From: Simkania sp. | Lineage (GTDB): Bacteria > Chlamydiota > Chlamydiia > Chlamydiales > Simkaniaceae | Assembly (NCBI GenBank): GCA_028281425.1 | Contig: JANQJX010000135.1 | Coordinates: forward strand, 1 to 15,701 | Direction of reading: 5' to 3' | Length of the DNA: 15,701 nucleotides | Shown here: in pieces, positions 12,659 through 15,701 of the stretch | Layout: every line of letters starts with the position of its first letter | Position numbering within the stretch: position 1 is the stretch's first letter | Made by a program: the position numbers and the translations under genes | Notes under the pieces: model-generated | Databases searched by the model: none | Told to the model about the DNA's origin: nothing | The model's input: the letters and a program-made list of their open reading frames with translations, nothing else

Positions 12659-14383
12659 ATGAAACATATTCGTGTTTTATCAGAAGAGACAATTAACCAA
12701 ATCGCTGCTGGAGAAGTGATTGAAAATCCTGCAAGTGTGGTTAAAGAACTCATTGAAAATAGTATAGATGCTAAAGCCTCTCGCATCATTGTTGAAATCC
12801 GTCAAGGAGGGTTTCAAAAGATTTGTGTGACCGACAATGGTCAAGGAATGGGGTATGATGATTTGATGCTCTGTTTGGAGCGACATGCAACTTCAAAAAT
12901 TAAGTCAGCAGAAGATTTACAAACGCTTCTTACTTTGGGATTTCGTGGTGAGGCATTGGCCTCTATTGCTGCAATTTCTCAAATAGAAATCACTTCTTGC
13001 CAACATCAAACCGCTTTCTCTCTTCATGCCGATAAAGGAAAAATCAATACCATTCGAGAAATCAAACACCAAAAGGGAACAACAATTTCAGTCAAGTCCC
13101 TATTTTACCCCGTTCCTGCTCGGAGAAAATTTCAAAAATCGCCACGTACCAGCCAACATACGATCATCAAAGCCTTGATAAGATTAAATTTGGCACAACC
13201 TTATTTGGAAATCAAGTGCATTGCTGATGGGAAAGAAATCTTTTCTACCTTCATGCCCAAATCTCATGATCATAAAACAATCAAAGAAGAAGTGATTGAA
13301 AAAGTGTTAGGAAGTGTTTTTCTTCAAAAGGGCATTAAAGTGGATTTTGAAGAAAATAAGTGCTTGATATTTGGCTTTATCGGGACTCCTCAAGATGCGC
13401 GCAAAATGCAAAATTGCCAACATCTTTTTGTCAATGGACGTTCCATTGAATGCTCTCAAATCAAACGTTTTATTTATGAAGGCTATGGAACGAGTCTCCC
13501 TTCACATCACCACCCCTCTTTTGTGCTTTATCTTACCTTACCAATAGAGTGGATTGACATTAATGTTCATCCCCAAAAAAAAGAGATCCGTTTACGTGAA
13601 ACTCAAATAGCTCAAGCTTTTATTCAAAAGGCCATCTTTATGGCTCTTCAAGATAAGATGAAACTTGTGTTAAAATCTCCTTCTTTTCCAAAACATCAAA
13701 CAGTTGCTTCTGCTTGTTGGTCAAGTAAATTTGAGCCGATTTATCGCTTAAATCAAGAAGATGAAACCCTCCCACTTCCTTTCCTTCCTTTACCTGTGAT
13801 AGGTCTTCTCGAGAGCTATTTGCTCTTAGATGCTAAAAGCTTTAACGCTCCTTTTTTTTCTGATAAAAGTGAAGGAATGCTCCTTATTGACTTAAAAGGA
13901 GTTAGCCAACGTTTGACATATGAATCATTTCTAAATCGTTTCGAAAAAAAAGGAGAAGTTCAAACATTGATGTTTCCCTTAACATTTGAGGTTTCAAAGC
14001 CTGAAACAAAGCAAATTGAAATGCATCTTGATATGATACAAAAACTTGGAATATCCATTCGCATCTTTGGAGAAAATACTTTTGTTGTCGATGCTATCCC
14101 CCCCCTTTTCCCTCAAGATCAAATCGAAACGGTTTTGCATGATCTCATGACAACTTTAGATCGAATTGGCAATGAAAAAGTTTTGCAAAAAAAACATCAA
14201 AAAGAACTTGTTCTTTCCATCTTGCCATTTACAAGTTTACATCAAAAGAGTTATTCTTTAGAGGAAGCCAAAGCTCTTACAAAAGAGTTCTTGCAAAAAA
14301 ACTTATCTCCTTATACCCCAAAAGGGAACCCTATATGGGCTTATTTAAGTCATGAAGAAATCAAAAAATATTTTCGCACCTAG
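12659..14383 (+). CDS. mutL: DNA mismatch repair protein MutL
   Basis: The 574-residue protein couples mismatch recognition by MutS to downstream repair. The N-terminal GHKL ATPase is complete: VVKELIENSIDA (27-38, general base Glu30, Mg-binding Asn34), TDNGQGM (58-64), ATSKI (77-81) and GFRGEALASI (94-103). INVHPQKKEIR supplies the conserved lysine of the transducer domain. The C-terminal domain has lost the endonuclease signature: where DQHAxxER is expected it reads DLKGVSQR, and where CPHGRP is expected it reads TPKGNP. It is therefore probably not a nicking MutL. The start has AAGGAAAAC upstream. pepP follows at once. A mutL-pepP pair also occurs in Chlamydia trachomatis, as I recall. Confidence 0.96.
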   Translation: MKHIRVLSEETINQIAAGEVIENPASVVKELIENSIDAKASRIIVEIRQGGFQKICVTDNGQGMGYDDLMLCLERHATSKIKSAEDLQTLLTLGFRGEALASIAAISQIEITSCQHQTAFSLHADKGKINTIREIKHQKGTTISVKSLFYPVPARRKFQKSPRTSQHTIIKALIRLNLAQPYLEIKCIADGKEIFSTFMPKSHDHKTIKEEVIEKVLGSVFLQKGIKVDFEENKCLIFGFIGTPQDARKMQNCQHLFVNGRSIECSQIKRFIYEGYGTSLPSHHHPSFVLYLTLPIEWIDINVHPQKKEIRLRETQIAQAFIQKAIFMALQDKMKLVLKSPSFPKHQTVASACWSSKFEPIYRLNQEDETLPLPFLPLPVIGLLESYLLLDAKSFNAPFFSDKSEGMLLIDLKGVSQRLTYESFLNRFEKKGEVQTLMFPLTFEVSKPETKQIEMHLDMIQKLGISIRIFGENTFVVDAIPPLFPQDQIETVLHDLMTTLDRIGNEKVLQKKHQKELVLSILPFTSLHQKSYSLEEAKALTKEFLQKNLSPYTPKGNPIWAYLSHEEIKKYFRT

Positions 14384-14393
14384 GCAAAAGGCT

Positions 14394-15446
14394 ATGCAAA
14401 TCCTCATAAAAAATTGGGGCATGAATTTTTTCCTGATAGAAAATCTTTTGGATATTTTTTATTTTACAGGGATAAAACTTTCTTTAGGAAAAATGTTATT
14501 TAGCACGAATTCAGCCTGTTTATTTGTTGATGGACGCTACTTTGCATTCGCCAAAAAAACAAAGTGTTGCTTGGTGAAAGAAAGCAATGAAGAAAATTTT
14601 GTAAGATATCTCAGTTTGAAAAAGGAGGGAAAAGAGACCTATTTAGGGTTTGATAAAGGGATTTCTTATAAGGACTTAGAGTCTCTTAAAAAGATGATTC
14701 AAAAAATCAATCGAAAGGAGAAAAAACAAGGAGTCATAAAACTCAAGCCCATAGAAGACCCAATAAGCTCTCTTCGCATCATCAAAACTCCCTTTGAGAT
14801 TCAAGCGATTAAAAAAAGTGCTAAGCTTCTTTCTTTGGGATTTTTACACGTAAAAAATTTACTTCGGGTAGGTATAAAAGAAAGAGAGATCGCTTTAGAG
14901 TTTGAATATTTTTGTAAGAAAAATGGAGCCAATGGACTCTCTTTTCCTCCTATTATTGCTTTTGGGCTTAACTCAGTTTATCCTCACTATGACACAGGAA
15001 ACACGAAACTCAAAAAAGATGATCTTGTCTTAATGGATCTTGGTGTTTACATTGATGGATATGCAAGCGATATGACTCGAACCTTTTTTTTCGGAAATAA
15101 AAAAGACAACGAACTTGAAAAAATGAGAAGGGTCGTTGCACAAGCAAAAAAGGCAGCAATTGATCTTTGCTATCCCAAAACACCGATCAAAAAATTAAAT
15201 GAAGTCGTTCGAAAAATCATAAAAGAGGCAGGATATGAAAAACAAATGTTGCATGGTTTAGGGCATGGTATTGGACTTAATGTCCATGAAGCTCCAAATT
15301 TGCAAAAAGAGCAACAAAAATTAGAAGCAGGGATGGTCTTTACCATTGAACCGGGGATCTATTTACATGGAAAAGGGGGAGTGCGATTAGAAGATATGAT
15401 CATCATCACAAAAACAGGGCATATAAACCTTTTTGAATTTATATGA
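14394..15446 (+). CDS. pepP: Xaa-Pro aminopeptidase, M24B family
   Basis: The enzyme removes N-terminal residues before proline, using two metal ions. With the ATG at 14394 the protein has 350 residues, starts 10 nt after the mutL stop and aligns with usual PepP starts. An in-frame ATG at 14352, inside mutL, would add 14 residues and is the alternative. The creatinase-like N-terminal domain includes LLDIFYFTG and FVDGRYF. The metal ligands of the pita-bread fold are all present: Asp215 (LVLMDLG), Asp226 (SDMTRTF), His291 (HGLGHGIG), Glu319 (FTIEPG) and Glu333 (GVRLED). The C-terminus stops close after the last ligand, which is normal for the short PepP form. It is most likely co-transcribed with mutL. 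Confidence 0.93.
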   Translation: MQILIKNWGMNFFLIENLLDIFYFTGIKLSLGKMLFSTNSACLFVDGRYFAFAKKTKCCLVKESNEENFVRYLSLKKEGKETYLGFDKGISYKDLESLKKMIQKINRKEKKQGVIKLKPIEDPISSLRIIKTPFEIQAIKKSAKLLSLGFLHVKNLLRVGIKEREIALEFEYFCKKNGANGLSFPPIIAFGLNSVYPHYDTGNTKLKKDDLVLMDLGVYIDGYASDMTRTFFFGNKKDNELEKMRRVVAQAKKAAIDLCYPKTPIKKLNEVVRKIIKEAGYEKQMLHGLGHGIGLNVHEAPNLQKEQQKLEAGMVFTIEPGIYLHGKGGVRLEDMIIITKTGHINLFEFI

Positions 15447-15544
15447 AACTACCCTCTCTTTCTTTTGATAGCCTTTAAACCCCAAGTTGCGACCAATTCG
15501 CGCCATCGATTGGAAATAAGCTAAAGATGGTTACATGGATAAGC

Positions 15545-15701
15545 TTAGAAAATTATAATGAATACAAGTCTTATCAAAAATAGAGCGCAAACCCTCTTCC
15601 TTGCAAAGCAGACAAGGAACGCCCCTCCTACAGAGCCGGCAAAATAGCCCTGACTCCAAAGAACTTTTTTCCAGTAAATTTTAGAGAAAGACTCTGCATA
15701 G
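15545..15701 (-). pseudogene. IS200/IS605-family transposase TnpA, frameshifted C-terminal remnant cut by the window edge
   Basis: The minus-strand frame enters from the right edge and reads SKIYWKKVLWSQGYFAGSVG followed by GA. This matches the TnpA region written W-x-x-LWSxxYFAxxxGGAP in the halobacterial/IS605-like group, which precedes the final helix carrying the catalytic tyrosine. After GGA the family expectation (a PLxxxKxYIEQQ-like helix) is lost; the frame continues FLVCFARKR to a TAA at 15545, so a frameshift or truncation is likely. A hairpin, TTCCTTG/CAAGGAA with a 9-nt loop, lies in this part. The upstream catalytic HUH motif would be outside the window. Confidence 0.65.

Noticed and set aside
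1..15701. CRISPR arrays, rRNA genes, phage genes, toxin-antitoxin pairs
   Set aside because: I found no regularly spaced repeats, rRNA sequence, phage structural genes or recognisable toxin-antitoxin frames in the window.

Overview
The window looks like a chromosomal segment from the Chlamydiae, most likely an environmental (Parachlamydiales-type) lineage rather than Chlamydia itself. This is inferred from the AT-rich sequence, the mutL-pepP and lone-acyltransferase/ispA pairings that I recall from chlamydial genomes, a small two-helix membrane protein of inclusion-protein (Inc) shape, and an E. coli-type glucokinase, which Chlamydiaceae lack but amoeba-associated relatives carry. I could not test the assignment by database search.

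Layout. 1-1703 (minus): a DHA1/TetA-like MFS transporter cut by the left edge, preceded by ung; a 32-codon reading frame overlaps the ung start. 1704-2678: about 1 kb without a large gene, holding tRNA-Pro(GGG) with its own promoter, flanked by a near-perfect 35-bp inverted repeat, then a short AT-rich stretch with DnaA-box-like 9-mers, an (AAG)5 run and a dyad. 2679-4215 (plus): a GlmU C-terminal-like acyltransferase overlapping ispA. ispA runs convergently into recA (minus) with 37 bp of shared coding sequence. recA and glk are divergent. glk (plus) and dnaB (minus) converge. 7852-8952: tRNA-Ser(GCT), a hairpin terminator and a 338-bp IS5-family deletion derivative. 8953-11831 (minus): a membrane-anchored protein of unknown function, then pepF. 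Then a decayed coding tail, a candidate Inc-like gene (minus) and the mutL-pepP operon (plus). The right edge cuts a frameshifted IS200/IS605 TnpA remnant.

Most genes are housekeeping: uracil repair (ung), recombination (recA), mismatch repair (mutL), replication (dnaB), prenyl diphosphate synthesis (ispA), glucose phosphorylation (glk), UDP-GlcNAc-type acyl transfer, and peptide turnover (pepF, pepP). Nothing in the window is clearly a new biological system. The most informative details are the IS5 remnant lodged exactly at the CTAG that contains a stop codon and separating that gene from its terminator, the inverted repeats around tRNA-Pro, the DnaA-box-like cluster, and several departures from family consensus (UDG leucine loop, MutL endonuclease motifs, GlmU without its uridylyltransferase half, alanine in the prenyltransferase chain-length position).
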